A stretch of DNA of 64,000 bases from NCBI RefSeq assembly GCF_037076465.1, contig NZ_AP028908.1:248001-312000 (forward strand). Reading direction: 5' to 3'. The stretch's first letter is position 1. Every line of letters starts with the position of its first letter. This DNA is from Pectobacterium araliae. Lineage in GTDB: Bacteria > Pseudomonadota > Gammaproteobacteria > Enterobacterales > Enterobacteriaceae. A model generated the notes under the pieces. That model was not told the DNA's origin, did not search any database, and worked only from the letters and a program-made list of their open reading frames with translations. The translations under genes were made by a program, and so were the position numbers. Positions 20,358-28,638 of this stretch are shown here, piece after piece.

Positions 20358-21860
20358 TTAACCCGCTTTTGCCATTTGCTGTTGGCGGTAGCCTGCCAGC
20401 CAGTCGCTGATGCGTTGTTTCTGGGCGTCATCAAAGCGCATGCCCAGTTTGGTGCGGCGCCAGATGACGTCGTCCAGCGTAACAGCCCATTCTTTTTCGA
20501 CCAGATAGCGCAGTTCCGCTTCGTACAGGTCGTATCCGAAATCTTCACCCAGATCGCTGAGGCCTTTTACGTTTGCCAGAATCAGTTCGCTGTTTGAACC
20601 GTAAGTGCGGCTGTAACGGCGCGTCAGTGATTCAGGCAGATTGAAGCGGCGACGCAGCGCGGCGGCGTAGTCATCACGCGTGCCAGCGATATCGCCACCC
20701 GGCAGTACCGCACCTTTCGTCCAGGCTTTACCCGCTTGCGGGTAGTATTTGTGCAGTTTGTCCAGCGCGTGCTCTGCCAGTTTGCGGTATGTCGTCAGCT
20801 TGCCGCCAAACACGGAAAGCAGTGGAGCCTGACCGTTATCATCATCCACTGACAGCGTGTAGTCACGGGTAATCGCCTGTGGAGAATCCGATTCGTCATC
20901 ACACAGCGGACGCACGCCAGAGTAAGTCCAGACGATATCGTCACGCGTGAGCTGCTGTTTGAAATGGTCGTTATACACATCCAGCAGATAACCCACTTCG
21001 CTATCATCAATCTTCACATCATGTGGATTGCCTTTGTATTCCACGTCGGTGGTGCCGATGATTGAGTAGTCATCCTGCCACGGAATGACGAACACAATAC
21101 GGTGATCTTTGTTTTGCAGAATGTACGCCTGCGGCTGGTTGTGGACTTTTGGCACCACGATGTGGCTGCCTTTGATCAAACGGATGCCGTAAGGCGATTT
21201 CAGCTGTAGGCCGTCATCAAAGAATTCTTTCACCCACGGACCCGTGGCGTTCACCAGACCTTTGGCGCGCCAGGTGAAGGTTTCACCCGTTAGTGAATCA
21301 ACCGCATCCACAATCCACACGCCTTGCTCACGGCGAGCGCGGGTGACTTTGGTGCGGGTACGGACTTCACCGCCGCGTTTTGTCACTTCCTGCGCGTTTA
21401 ACACCACCAGACGCGCATCGTCCACCCAGCAGTCCGAATATTCAAAGCCTTGCTTCAGCTCAGGCTTAAGCACCGAATCTGCGCCGAATTTCAGGCCTTT
21501 ACTGGCAGGCAGGCTGACGCGTTTGCCAATGTTGTCGTACATGAACAGACCGATGCGAATCATCCAGGCCGGACGCAGGTGCGGCTGATGGGGCAAACGA
21601 AAGCGCATCGGGAAAATAATGTGCGGAGCCATTTTCAGCAACGTTTCACGCTCAGACAGCGCTTCGCTGACCAAACGAAACTCATAGTGCTCAAGGTAAC
21701 GCAGGCCACCGTGAATCAGCTTGGAGCTGGCGGAGGACGTGGCACAGGCAAGATCCTGTGCTTCCAACAACAGGACCGATAAACCTCGCCCAGCCGCATC
21801 TGCGGCGATGCCTGCACCGTTAATTCCGCCGCCGATAACGATGAGATCTTTGGTTTCCAC
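20358..21860 (-). CDS. glpD: aerobic glycerol-3-phosphate dehydrogenase
   Basis: GlpD is a membrane-associated FAD enzyme oxidising sn-glycerol-3-phosphate to dihydroxyacetone phosphate and passing electrons to quinone. The 500-residue protein (E. coli 501) has the dinucleotide-binding motif DLIVIGGGINGAGIAADA at the N terminus, SSASSKLIHGGLRYL near residue 50 and SVFGGKLTTYRKLAE near residue 350. The frame is open to 21950, but GTG at 21858-21860 has GGAGG seven bases upstream and aligns with the E. coli Met (VETKD against METKD). GlpR operators lie 30-70 bases upstream. It is divergent from glpE. Confidence 0.97.
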   Translation of the reverse strand: METKDLIVIGGGINGAGIAADAAGRGLSVLLLEAQDLACATSSASSKLIHGGLRYLEHYEFRLVSEALSERETLLKMAPHIIFPMRFRLPHQPHLRPAWMIRIGLFMYDNIGKRVSLPASKGLKFGADSVLKPELKQGFEYSDCWVDDARLVVLNAQEVTKRGGEVRTRTKVTRARREQGVWIVDAVDSLTGETFTWRAKGLVNATGPWVKEFFDDGLQLKSPYGIRLIKGSHIVVPKVHNQPQAYILQNKDHRIVFVIPWQDDYSIIGTTDVEYKGNPHDVKIDDSEVGYLLDVYNDHFKQQLTRDDIVWTYSGVRPLCDDESDSPQAITRDYTLSVDDDNGQAPLLSVFGGKLTTYRKLAEHALDKLHKYYPQAGKAWTKGAVLPGGDIAGTRDDYAAALRRRFNLPESLTRRYSRTYGSNSELILANVKGLSDLGEDFGYDLYEAELRYLVEKEWAVTLDDVIWRRTKLGMRFDDAQKQRISDWLAGYRQQQMAKAG

Positions 21861-21889
21861 GTTTCTTCCTCCACCCTCGAATAAATCAA

Positions 21890-21930
21890 AATGTTCGTTT
21901 TCGAGCATTATAATAATCGAAAACAAACAA
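21890..21930. promoter_or_regulatory. GlpR operators upstream of glpD
   Basis: AATGTTCGTTTTCGAGCATT at 21890-21909 is a near-palindrome fitting the known GlpR consensus (WATGTTCGWTAWCGAACATW). A second, weaker copy, read leftward as TTTGTTTTCGATTATT, lies at about 21911-21930. Tandem GlpR operators at the glpD promoter are known in E. coli; glpR itself is at 27838-28596. Confidence 0.75.
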
Positions 21931-21985
21931 ATCAGCCAATGGTTAACCAAATAAAAACATTTATGCGTGATGAAGCTAACAATAT

Positions 21986-22001
21986 GATGATAATTGTCAC
22001 A
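21986..22001. promoter_or_regulatory. possible CRP site upstream of glpD
   Basis: GATGA-TAATTG-TCACA (leftward TGTGA-N6-TCATC) matches the CRP consensus TGTGA-N6-TCACA at 8 of 10 positions. It lies about 130 bp before the glpD start and 240 bp before glpE. CRP activation of glpD is known in E. coli; use of this site is inferred. Confidence 0.45.
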
Positions 22002-22022
22002 TTAAAGTAAGGGGTATTAAGC

Positions 22023-22072
22023 TAATACAGACCACTTAAGCCCGTGTATCTCGGTGCGTAAACGATCGGCAT
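22023..22072 (+). repeat. short form (50 bp) of the dispersed repeat
   Basis: TAATACAGACCACTTAAGCC followed directly by CGTGTATCTCGGTGCGTAAA and CGATCGGCAT: the two ends of the ~111-bp repeat joined, with the central ~60 bp (GGGGAAACACA... to ...GTGGTCGCC) absent. The junction lies at a CCCG shared by both sides, as expected of a deletion between short direct repeats or of a distinct short family member. Confidence 0.75.
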
Positions 22073-22193
22073 CAGGGTATTGGGCTGGGATTGTGCTGTT
22101 TTGTCGTTATTATCCACATTAGCGAAGCCCCGCTTTTTCTTAATAACCTTATAATCATATAGGTTTTATGCCGCCAAAGGCGGGTTACAATGA

Positions 22194-22568
<375 letters not shown>

Positions 22569-22577
22569 AAGTGGAAA

Positions 22578-22603
22578 CCTGCTGCGTTTGAAGGCGCAGC
22601 AGG
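22578..22603. terminator. convergent hairpin between glpE and the MFS gene
   Basis: Perfect 9-bp stem CCTGCTGCG / CGCAGCAGG with an eight-base loop, placed between the convergent ends of glpE and the transporter gene. There is no clear T run on either side. Confidence 0.55.
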
Positions 22604-22610
22604 CGAACCA

Positions 22611-23909
22611 TTATTGTTCCGCTGGTAACGGTTTTTTGACAAATACGCCGTAGCTGATAGCACCTAGCATAAGTAAACTAGCGCCGAAGATAAACACGTT
22701 GGTGAAAGCGCCTGTCATATCAAGAATGATACCCGTGACGATGGGGGCACTGGCCGCGCCGAGAAAACCACCGAAGTTCTGGATAGCGCCAAGGGAGGCA
22801 ACCTGTGCTTTTGGGGCGATATCGGTCGCGAGTGTCCAGATCACGCCAGAAGGCATCTGAGAAAAGAAATATCCCAGGGAAAGCAGCGCGATACATAATG
22901 TTGTGTCACTGACGAACGGCACGGGAGCGACGAAACACGCCGCGAGAGCTGCACCGCATACAATGGGGATTTTGCGCGCGGTAATGGTGTTGGTACCGCG
23001 ACGAATCAGACGATCCGAAATTATCCCTCCGCACAGCACGCCCAAAATACCGGCCATGAACGGAATCGATGCGACCCAACCTGTTTTCATCAAGCTGAAT
23101 CCAAGAGAACGCTCCAGATAACTGGGTAACCAGGTGAGATAGACCCAAATGGTAAACATGATGGAGAAATTGCCCAGAATCATGAACCAGGTTGTCCTGT
23201 GTTTGAATAGAGAGCCCCAGCTCGCTTTTGGCACGTCTGGCTTTTGCGTTTCTGCCGCTTCGACGGGGCCATGGATTTCAGCTTCTTCCTGTGGCGTGGG
23301 GTTGCGGTAGAGCTTCATCCAGACCAGCAGGAGCGGAATACCCGCCAACCCAATGGCGATAAACATGCCACGCCAGCCCAGCGTTAACAACAGAATGGTC
23401 AGAATCGGTGGTGCAATGGCGTTGGCGATTTGAGAACCCGTATTGATGATGGCGGTGGGTAGGCCGCGTTCATTACTTGGGAACCAACGGTGGGTGATTT
23501 TAATTCCAGAGGTGAAGAATGGTGATTCAGACACCCCGAGTAACATACGCAGGCCATAGAACATGGCGTAGCCATTGACGAACCCGGCCAGAATAGTGAA
23601 CCCAGACCAGAGGCCGAGCGCCCAGGAGAACATTTTTTTCGGGCCGAACTTATCGACCAGCCAGCCAGCAGGCAGGTTAGCGATGGCATACGGCCATAAG
23701 AATGCAGAGAGCAGGAGTCCCATCTGTGTGGAACTGAAGCCAAACTCTTTTGAAATGGTGGTGTTGGCGATACTGAGATTAGCGCGGTCAAGATAATTCA
23801 CCACGGCAGCAATCAGTAATATGAAGATAATATTCCAACGCAGACGAGATATTTTCTGCGAAGGTGGCGTCACCGCAGCAGGTGTAGATGAGGCAGTTGT
23901 CTGTTTCAT
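22611..23909 (-). CDS. MFS transporter, anion:cation symporter (sugar-acid) family
   Basis: A 432-residue inner-membrane permease of the ACS branch of the major facilitator superfamily, the group holding ExuT, GarP, GudP and NanT-like carriers of sugar acids. Family marks are NYLDRANLSIANTTISKEFG at the first helix, WLVDKFGPKKMFSWALGLWS in the loop 2-3 region, and GWVASIPFMAGILGVLCGG at the start of the second half. About 12 membrane segments are apparent. It begins one base after the YhcH gene stop and is the last gene of the minus-strand operon 26657-22611. Its substrate is likely an acidic sugar, but the identity is not readable. Confidence 0.85.
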   Translation of the reverse strand: MKQTTASSTPAAVTPPSQKISRLRWNIIFILLIAAVVNYLDRANLSIANTTISKEFGFSSTQMGLLLSAFLWPYAIANLPAGWLVDKFGPKKMFSWALGLWSGFTILAGFVNGYAMFYGLRMLLGVSESPFFTSGIKITHRWFPSNERGLPTAIINTGSQIANAIAPPILTILLLTLGWRGMFIAIGLAGIPLLLVWMKLYRNPTPQEEAEIHGPVEAAETQKPDVPKASWGSLFKHRTTWFMILGNFSIMFTIWVYLTWLPSYLERSLGFSLMKTGWVASIPFMAGILGVLCGGIISDRLIRRGTNTITARKIPIVCGAALAACFVAPVPFVSDTTLCIALLSLGYFFSQMPSGVIWTLATDIAPKAQVASLGAIQNFGGFLGAASAPIVTGIILDMTGAFTNVFIFGASLLMLGAISYGVFVKKPLPAEQ

Positions 23910-23910
23910 T

Positions 23911-24393
23911 TTATTTATTTTCCGTGAACAGGCTGAGGTGAATCTTGATTACCGCTTTGCGGATAAAAGATTCGCCGTGCGTTTGACAACAAGGGCGATG
24001 TAAATCTTCGGGGAAAAATACGGCAAACATTCCGGGTAGCAGATGAATAAAGGATTCGTTTCGCGTGTCGGTATAAAACACAATGTCGTTTTGTGCCGCT
24101 TTATTTTCGATAACCGTATGCTCTTTGGCTCCACGCGCTACACCAATACTCTCTTCTCCAGAGATGAGGTATTGAATATCAACAAAATTAAAGTGTGACT
24201 CTGCACGCATTTGTGCAACTGGCACCGTAGCGGTTTCTTGCAGCAGGCAAAACATTTTGTCTGGAATAATATCGTATTTTCCAGGTGCTAATCTGGAGAA
24301 ATCGGTTTGGTTAATATAGTTAATTCCTTCTTGAATAATAGGATGCAGGGCATGTTTTTCCTGCGCCCAATCACGCTGATCGCAAATAATCAT
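23911..24393 (-). CDS. YhcH/YjgK/YiaL (EbgC-like) cupin-fold protein
   Basis: A 160-residue protein of the YhcH/YjgK/YiaL (DUF386) family, small beta-sandwich proteins encoded in sugar-acid and sialic-acid operons and thought to process sugar anomers. Family motifs: ESHFNFVDIQYLISGEE near residue 70 and FPEDLHRPC near residue 130, with the His and Glu residues proposed as metal ligands. AGGGGA lies about ten bases before the ATG. It sits between the aldolase and the transporter. The exact reaction is unknown for most members. Confidence 0.85.
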   Translation of the reverse strand: MIICDQRDWAQEKHALHPIIQEGINYINQTDFSRLAPGKYDIIPDKMFCLLQETATVPVAQMRAESHFNFVDIQYLISGEESIGVARGAKEHTVIENKAAQNDIVFYTDTRNESFIHLLPGMFAVFFPEDLHRPCCQTHGESFIRKAVIKIHLSLFTENK

Positions 24394-24477
24394 GATAAAA
24401 TATTCCCCTGTAAATGCGGTTTTTATATAGGGTAACGAGAAGCGCTATTTATTCCCGTTACCCCTAGACGCTTATTC

Positions 24478-25401
24478 TTATCGTGTAATTTTTTTCTGGT
24501 AGTGTTCTGTTCCGTGCCGAATTTGATCGAGAATGACGGTCAATCCCCAATATTTCTCCAGTACGTCATCTTTATTGACGCGACACTGAATGCTGGTAAA
24601 GGTGCCGAGGCGTTGGTGGTAAACCTTGGCATTTTTCGGGTAGCCTAAGGTTTCAGTCACGGCGGCCAGAGATAGGAAGTCGGCCAGTTCTTCTGCCAGC
24701 GCAGGGTTCTCTTGATGATGGTGATATAACCATACATAAAGTTCAGGATGGAAATTGGTGAACACGCCGCTAAAGCCGCGTGAACCCGCTTTCATCGCGG
24801 GGAACGCGATAGCGGCATTGGCGTTAATGATATTGAGCGGCGTTCCCTGCACCAAATCCACACGGCGGGTGACGGTAGCCAGGTCACAACTGACGTCTTT
24901 TAGCACCACAAAACGGCCTGTATTGGCGCAATAAGTCAGCTCTTCATCACTCAATAGCCGACGATAAGGTGCTGGGCATTCGTATAGGCCGAGTGGAAGC
25001 GTCTCCGGCAGGGCGTCCAACAGATGATTCAGATTGGCAAAGAAGGTATCGCTGCCCGCTTTCTGTGGATCGAGATGATTAGTGACCAGCACCAGTGCGT
25101 CGATGCCGGTTTCCGCCATCGCAGAAAGCTCTTCAACCTGTGCGTCGAGATCGTCGCTGATATGGCCGGAGGCAATCACCGGTATACGGCCTTGTACGTG
25201 TTCCACCACAAAGCGCGCCACGGCCACGCGTTCTTCTAACGAGAGAAACTGCATTTCGCTAGACTGACATACGGCGAACAGCGCATCGACGTTTTTGTCT
25301 ATGTACCAGTCAATGAGCTTCGCCAGACCGGGATAATCGACGTCGTTCTGCTCGGTAAACGGAGTCAGCATGACAGGGACGATACCATCAATTGTTTTCA
25401 T
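24478..25401 (-). CDS. DapA/NanA-family class I aldolase/lyase
   Basis: A 307-residue TIM-barrel protein of the dihydrodipicolinate synthase / N-acetylneuraminate lyase family, which cleave or condense pyruvate-linked keto acids through a Schiff base. The catalytic pair is visible: Tyr in LGLYECPAPY (about residue 138) and the Schiff-base Lys in FVVLKDVSC (about residue 168). The usual GTTGE substrate loop is replaced by AVCQSSEMQF, a departure from DapA and NanA, so the substrate is probably a different 2-keto-3-deoxy acid. GGAG is nine bases before the ATG. It follows the regulator-kinase gene by 44 bases and precedes the YhcH gene. Confidence 0.85.
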   Translation of the reverse strand: MKTIDGIVPVMLTPFTEQNDVDYPGLAKLIDWYIDKNVDALFAVCQSSEMQFLSLEERVAVARFVVEHVQGRIPVIASGHISDDLDAQVEELSAMAETGIDALVLVTNHLDPQKAGSDTFFANLNHLLDALPETLPLGLYECPAPYRRLLSDEELTYCANTGRFVVLKDVSCDLATVTRRVDLVQGTPLNIINANAAIAFPAMKAGSRGFSGVFTNFHPELYVWLYHHHQENPALAEELADFLSLAAVTETLGYPKNAKVYHQRLGTFTSIQCRVNKDDVLEKYWGLTVILDQIRHGTEHYQKKITR

Positions 25402-25445
25402 TTATTTATTCTCCAAAAAACAGCGGTTGCGGGCGGTTTTCCGCG

Positions 25446-26657
25446 TTAGCGTTGCGATAAACGTGCAATAACTTGTTGATGTTCAGGCATGTTAGAGGCT
25501 CCTTCACGCTCAACGGCAAGGGAGGCAAAAGCCGATGCGTATGTGGCGGCCTGCACCAGGTTCTGCCCATTAGCGAGCGCGGCGGCAAACGCGCCGTTGA
25601 ATGCATCCCCAGCGCCGGTTGTATCGACCCCTAGCGCCGGAAAGGCAGGAATATGCTGGAACTGCTTGCCGTCCAATAACAGCGCACCGCGGGAACCCAT
25701 AGTGATAATCACGCGTTTGGCTCCCATGGCCGCGATTTTCAGCGCCGCTTGTTTGGCATCGTCAACGTCGTGAATATCAATGCCGGATAAAAGCGAGGCT
25801 TCCGTCTCGTTAGGCGTGATGACGTCGAGATAATCCAGATAGGGCAGGATCTCGCTGGAGTAGGGCGCGGGGTTAAGAATCACTTTCTTGCCCAACGTAT
25901 GGGCCAGCTTGATCGCGTTCAGTGTTGCAGAAAAGTTATTTTCTAACTGCACCAGCAGCACGTCTGAGGTGGTGAGCTCTGACGCAATGGCGGCCACTTC
26001 GTCATCAGTAATGGTTTGGTTAGCACCGGGGTGGATGGCGATCATGTTTTCGCCGTTTTGCTGCGAGACGTAAATGATCGCATTACCCGTGGGTTCGCTG
26101 TCTGACTGGTACAGCTTGAAGGAGTGAATGTCTGATGCCGTAAAATGATCGTAGGCAAACTGGCTAAATTGGTCGGTACCCACTTTAGCGATGAAATAAA
26201 CCTGTGCACCTGCCCGACTGGCAGCCATTGCCTGGTTAGCGCCTTTGCCCCCTGGGCCGATCGCGCTGCCCTGAGCCATGATGGATTCGCCGCCCTTGGG
26301 AAAACGCATCACTTTGGCGACGATATCAACATTGAACGATCCTAAAATACACACCTTGCCGTTCATCGAGTTTCCTTTCTGTTTGCTGGTTTGATGTCTG
26401 TTCTGTTTTTCTAACCGCTTCAGCAGCACTTCGAAATTCTCGCCAGACGGGGCGATTAATTCGGACTGTAAGAGACGTCGTACGATGATGGCTCCGCCGT
26501 AGCAGCGCTGAATCAGGTTCAACCGTGCCAGTTGATTCAAATCACTGCGGATAGTTTCTTTGCTAACGGCAAAGGACGTTGCCAGATAATCGACGCTGGC
26601 GCGTTCATGTTTGGCCAGATAGGCCAGAATCTGATTACGTCTTTCTTCTAGAAACAT
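25446..26657 (-). CDS. DeoR-type HTH fused to a PfkB/ribokinase-family sugar kinase
   Basis: A 403-residue fusion. Residues 1-60 are a DeoR winged-helix DNA-binding domain (SVDYLATSFAVSKETIRSDL, LIQRCYGGAII). Residues 98-403 are a ribokinase-like PfkB kinase with GSFNVDIVAKVMRFPKGGES, GGKGANQAMAASRAGA and the catalytic DTTGAGDAFNGAFAAAL. The DeoR sugar-phosphate sensor domain is missing, so the kinase may act as sensor. An in-frame ATG at 26364-26366 has AAAGGAAACTCG in front, so a free kinase may also be made. First gene of the minus-strand operon, which it probably regulates. The sugar is unknown. Confidence 0.85.
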   Translation of the reverse strand: MFLEERRNQILAYLAKHERASVDYLATSFAVSKETIRSDLNQLARLNLIQRCYGGAIIVRRLLQSELIAPSGENFEVLLKRLEKQNRHQTSKQKGNSMNGKVCILGSFNVDIVAKVMRFPKGGESIMAQGSAIGPGGKGANQAMAASRAGAQVYFIAKVGTDQFSQFAYDHFTASDIHSFKLYQSDSEPTGNAIIYVSQQNGENMIAIHPGANQTITDDEVAAIASELTTSDVLLVQLENNFSATLNAIKLAHTLGKKVILNPAPYSSEILPYLDYLDVITPNETEASLLSGIDIHDVDDAKQAALKIAAMGAKRVIITMGSRGALLLDGKQFQHIPAFPALGVDTTGAGDAFNGAFAAALANGQNLVQAATYASAFASLAVEREGASNMPEHQQVIARLSQR

Positions 26658-26979
26658 GCTTACCTCAGTTGTTGGTTATGAGCCTAAAGGAGAGTCTGCG
26701 GCTAAAAAGTGACTACTGTCATAGGATAATAGGTGAATCGGAAGTAAACGGAAGTTAGTAGAATGTTATCAGTCAGGAAGGGTGTTTTTACTTTTTCGAC
26801 TCGGTCATGATGGCGCTCGTTGGCTGCTTATTCTCTAACGATAGGGGTGAAAATCAGGGTCAGAGAGAGAGGAATCGCAGGAAGTCGAGTGAGTGCCAGT
26901 GTGACGCAAATTTTTCCGCCCCTGCCCGGGGGGCAATATGATATTTTTAGGTAAATCTATTCGCTACGGATACACACCC
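26658..26979. promoter_or_regulatory. divergent control region of the sugar-acid operon and glpG
   Basis: 322 bp without a gene. CGGAAGT is repeated at 26739-26745 and 26749-26755, one helical turn apart, about 80-100 bp before the regulator-kinase start, making it a candidate operator for the DeoR fusion. No clear promoter was identified for glpG. Confidence 0.35.
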
Positions 26980-27813
26980 ATGCCAATCCGCGTTATTGCT
27001 CTTTCCAACCCGCGTCTGGCTCAGGCATTTGTCGATTACATGCGTACGCAGCAGATCCATCTGGAGATGCGGTCTCAAGGGCATGAAGCTGAGCTGTGGC
27101 TAGACGATGAAACACAGCTGAGAAATGTTCAGGAAGCGCTGGAGATTTTTCTGCGTGACCCGACAAACCCACGTTATCTGGCGGCCAGTTGGCAAACGGG
27201 AACGATGGACTCCGGTATTCAATACCAACGCTATTCTTTCCTGCAAACGTTGAAACAAAAGGCTGGGCCGCTGACGCTATCCGTGATGGTGGTGACGATT
27301 GCGGTGTTTATCCTGATGCAGATTTCGGGCTATGAGAGCGTGATGACCTGGCTGGCATTTCCCGCCGAAGGGCAGCAGGCACAGCTATGGCGCTGGTTCA
27401 GTCATGCTTTGTTGCACTTTTCCCTGCTGCATATTTTGTTCAATTTGATGTGGTGGTGGTATCTGGGCGGGCCAGTTGAGAAAGTGTTGGGAACCGGCAA
27501 ATTGCTGGTCATCACGCTGGTTTCCGCGCTGGTCAGCGGCTGGGCGCAGTCTTGGTTTAGCGGCACCTATTTTGGTGGCCTGTCTGGCGTCGTTTATGCT
27601 CTGATGGGCTACGTCTGGCTACGAGCGGAAAGAGAGCCTGACGGTTATTTGGCTATGCCGCGCAGCCTAATGGCCTTTGCTTTACTGTGGTTGGTTGCCG
27701 GATATTTCGATATTTTAGGGATGTCGATCGCGAATGCAGCGCATGTGGCAGGGCTGATTGTCGGGCTATTGATGGCCTTTTGGGACACGTATAATAAAAC
27801 AAACCCCCGGTAA
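26980..27813 (+). CDS. glpG: rhomboid intramembrane serine protease GlpG
   Basis: A 277-residue inner-membrane rhomboid protease (E. coli 276) that cleaves transmembrane substrates. An N-terminal cytoplasmic domain (to about residue 85) precedes six membrane segments. The catalytic Ser is in [14 protein letters not shown] and the catalytic His in NAAHVAGL; the [17 protein letters not shown] motif with the oxyanion His/Asn is intact. The frame is open from 26938, but ATG 26980 aligns with the E. coli start and has GGA about ten bases upstream. It is followed by glpR after 24 bases, but no longer follows glpE. Confidence 0.95.
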   Translation: MPIRVIALSNPRLAQAFVDYMRTQQIHLEMRSQGHEAELWLDDETQLRNVQEALEIFLRDPTNPRYLAASWQTGTMDSGIQYQRYSFLQTLKQKAGPLTLSVMVVTIAVFILMQISGYESVMTWLAFPAEGQQAQLWRWFSHALLHFSLLHILFNLMWWWYLGGPVEKVLGTGKLLVITLVSALVSGWAQSWFSGTYFGGLSGVVYALMGYVWLRAEREPDGYLAMPRSLMAFALLWLVAGYFDILGMSIANAAHVAGLIVGLLMAFWDTYNKTNPR

Positions 27814-27837
27814 ATCGGGGCGTCTTAGGGGATAAAT

Positions 27838-28596
27838 GTGAAGCAGACACAACGGCATGACGCCATCATTGAACTGGTGCGTCGGCAGGGGTATGTCAGT
27901 ACTGAAGAGCTGGTGGATCATTTTGCGGTGAGCCCGCAGACCATTCGTCGTGATTTGAACGATCTGGCCGAGCAAAATAAAATTCATCGCCACCACGGTG
28001 GGGCGGCCTTGCCGTCCAGTTCAGTGAATACGGCCTATCATGACCGTAAAATGATGTGGTCGGATGAAAAAGCACGCATTGCCCGTCGGGTGGCGAGCCA
28101 GATTCCAGACGGTGCGACTCTGTTTATTGATATCGGCACTACGCCCGAAGCGGTGGCCTATGCGCTGATGCAGCATAAGGATCTGCGCGTGGTCACCAAT
28201 AACCTGAATGTGGCAACGCTACTGACCGCAAAAGAGGATTTTCGCCTGATTTTGGCCGGTGGCGAAGTCCGCACCCGAGATGGCGGTATTATGGGGGAAG
28301 CAACGCTCGATTTTATCTCTCAGTTCCGCCTGGATTTTGGCATTTTGGGCATCAGTGGTATTGACATGGATGGGTCATTACTGGAGTTTGATTATCATGA
28401 AGTGCGCACAAAACGGGCGATTATTGAAAATTCTCGCTGTGTGATGCTGGTGACGGATCATTCCAAATTTGGCCGTAATGCGATGGTGAATTTGGGCAAC
28501 ATGGACTTGATCGACTACCTTTTTACCGATCAGTCACCACCACCCAGCGTACTGAAAATTATTGAACAACATAAGGTACAGTTGGAGTTGTGTTGA
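27838..28596 (+). CDS. glpR: glycerol-3-phosphate regulon repressor
   Basis: A 252-residue DeoR-family repressor that releases glp operators when bound to glycerol-3-phosphate. The N-terminal HTH (STEELVDHFAVSPQTIRRDL) and the C-terminal sugar-phosphate domain (DIGTTPEAVAYAL, LDFGILGISGIDMDGSLLEFD) are complete. The start is GTG 27838 behind GGGGAT. It forms an operon with glpG (24-base gap), and the malP ribosome site begins soon after its stop, so read-through into malPQ is possible. Candidate operators are at 21890-21930 upstream of glpD. Confidence 0.96.
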   Translation: MKQTQRHDAIIELVRRQGYVSTEELVDHFAVSPQTIRRDLNDLAEQNKIHRHHGGAALPSSSVNTAYHDRKMMWSDEKARIARRVASQIPDGATLFIDIGTTPEAVAYALMQHKDLRVVTNNLNVATLLTAKEDFRLILAGGEVRTRDGGIMGEATLDFISQFRLDFGILGISGIDMDGSLLEFDYHEVRTKRAIIENSRCVMLVTDHSKFGRNAMVNLGNMDLIDYLFTDQSPPPSVLKIIEQHKVQLELC

Positions 28597-28638
28597 ACCC
28601 GATGTGCCTTTTCCATGACGGACAAAGGAGGAGGCACG

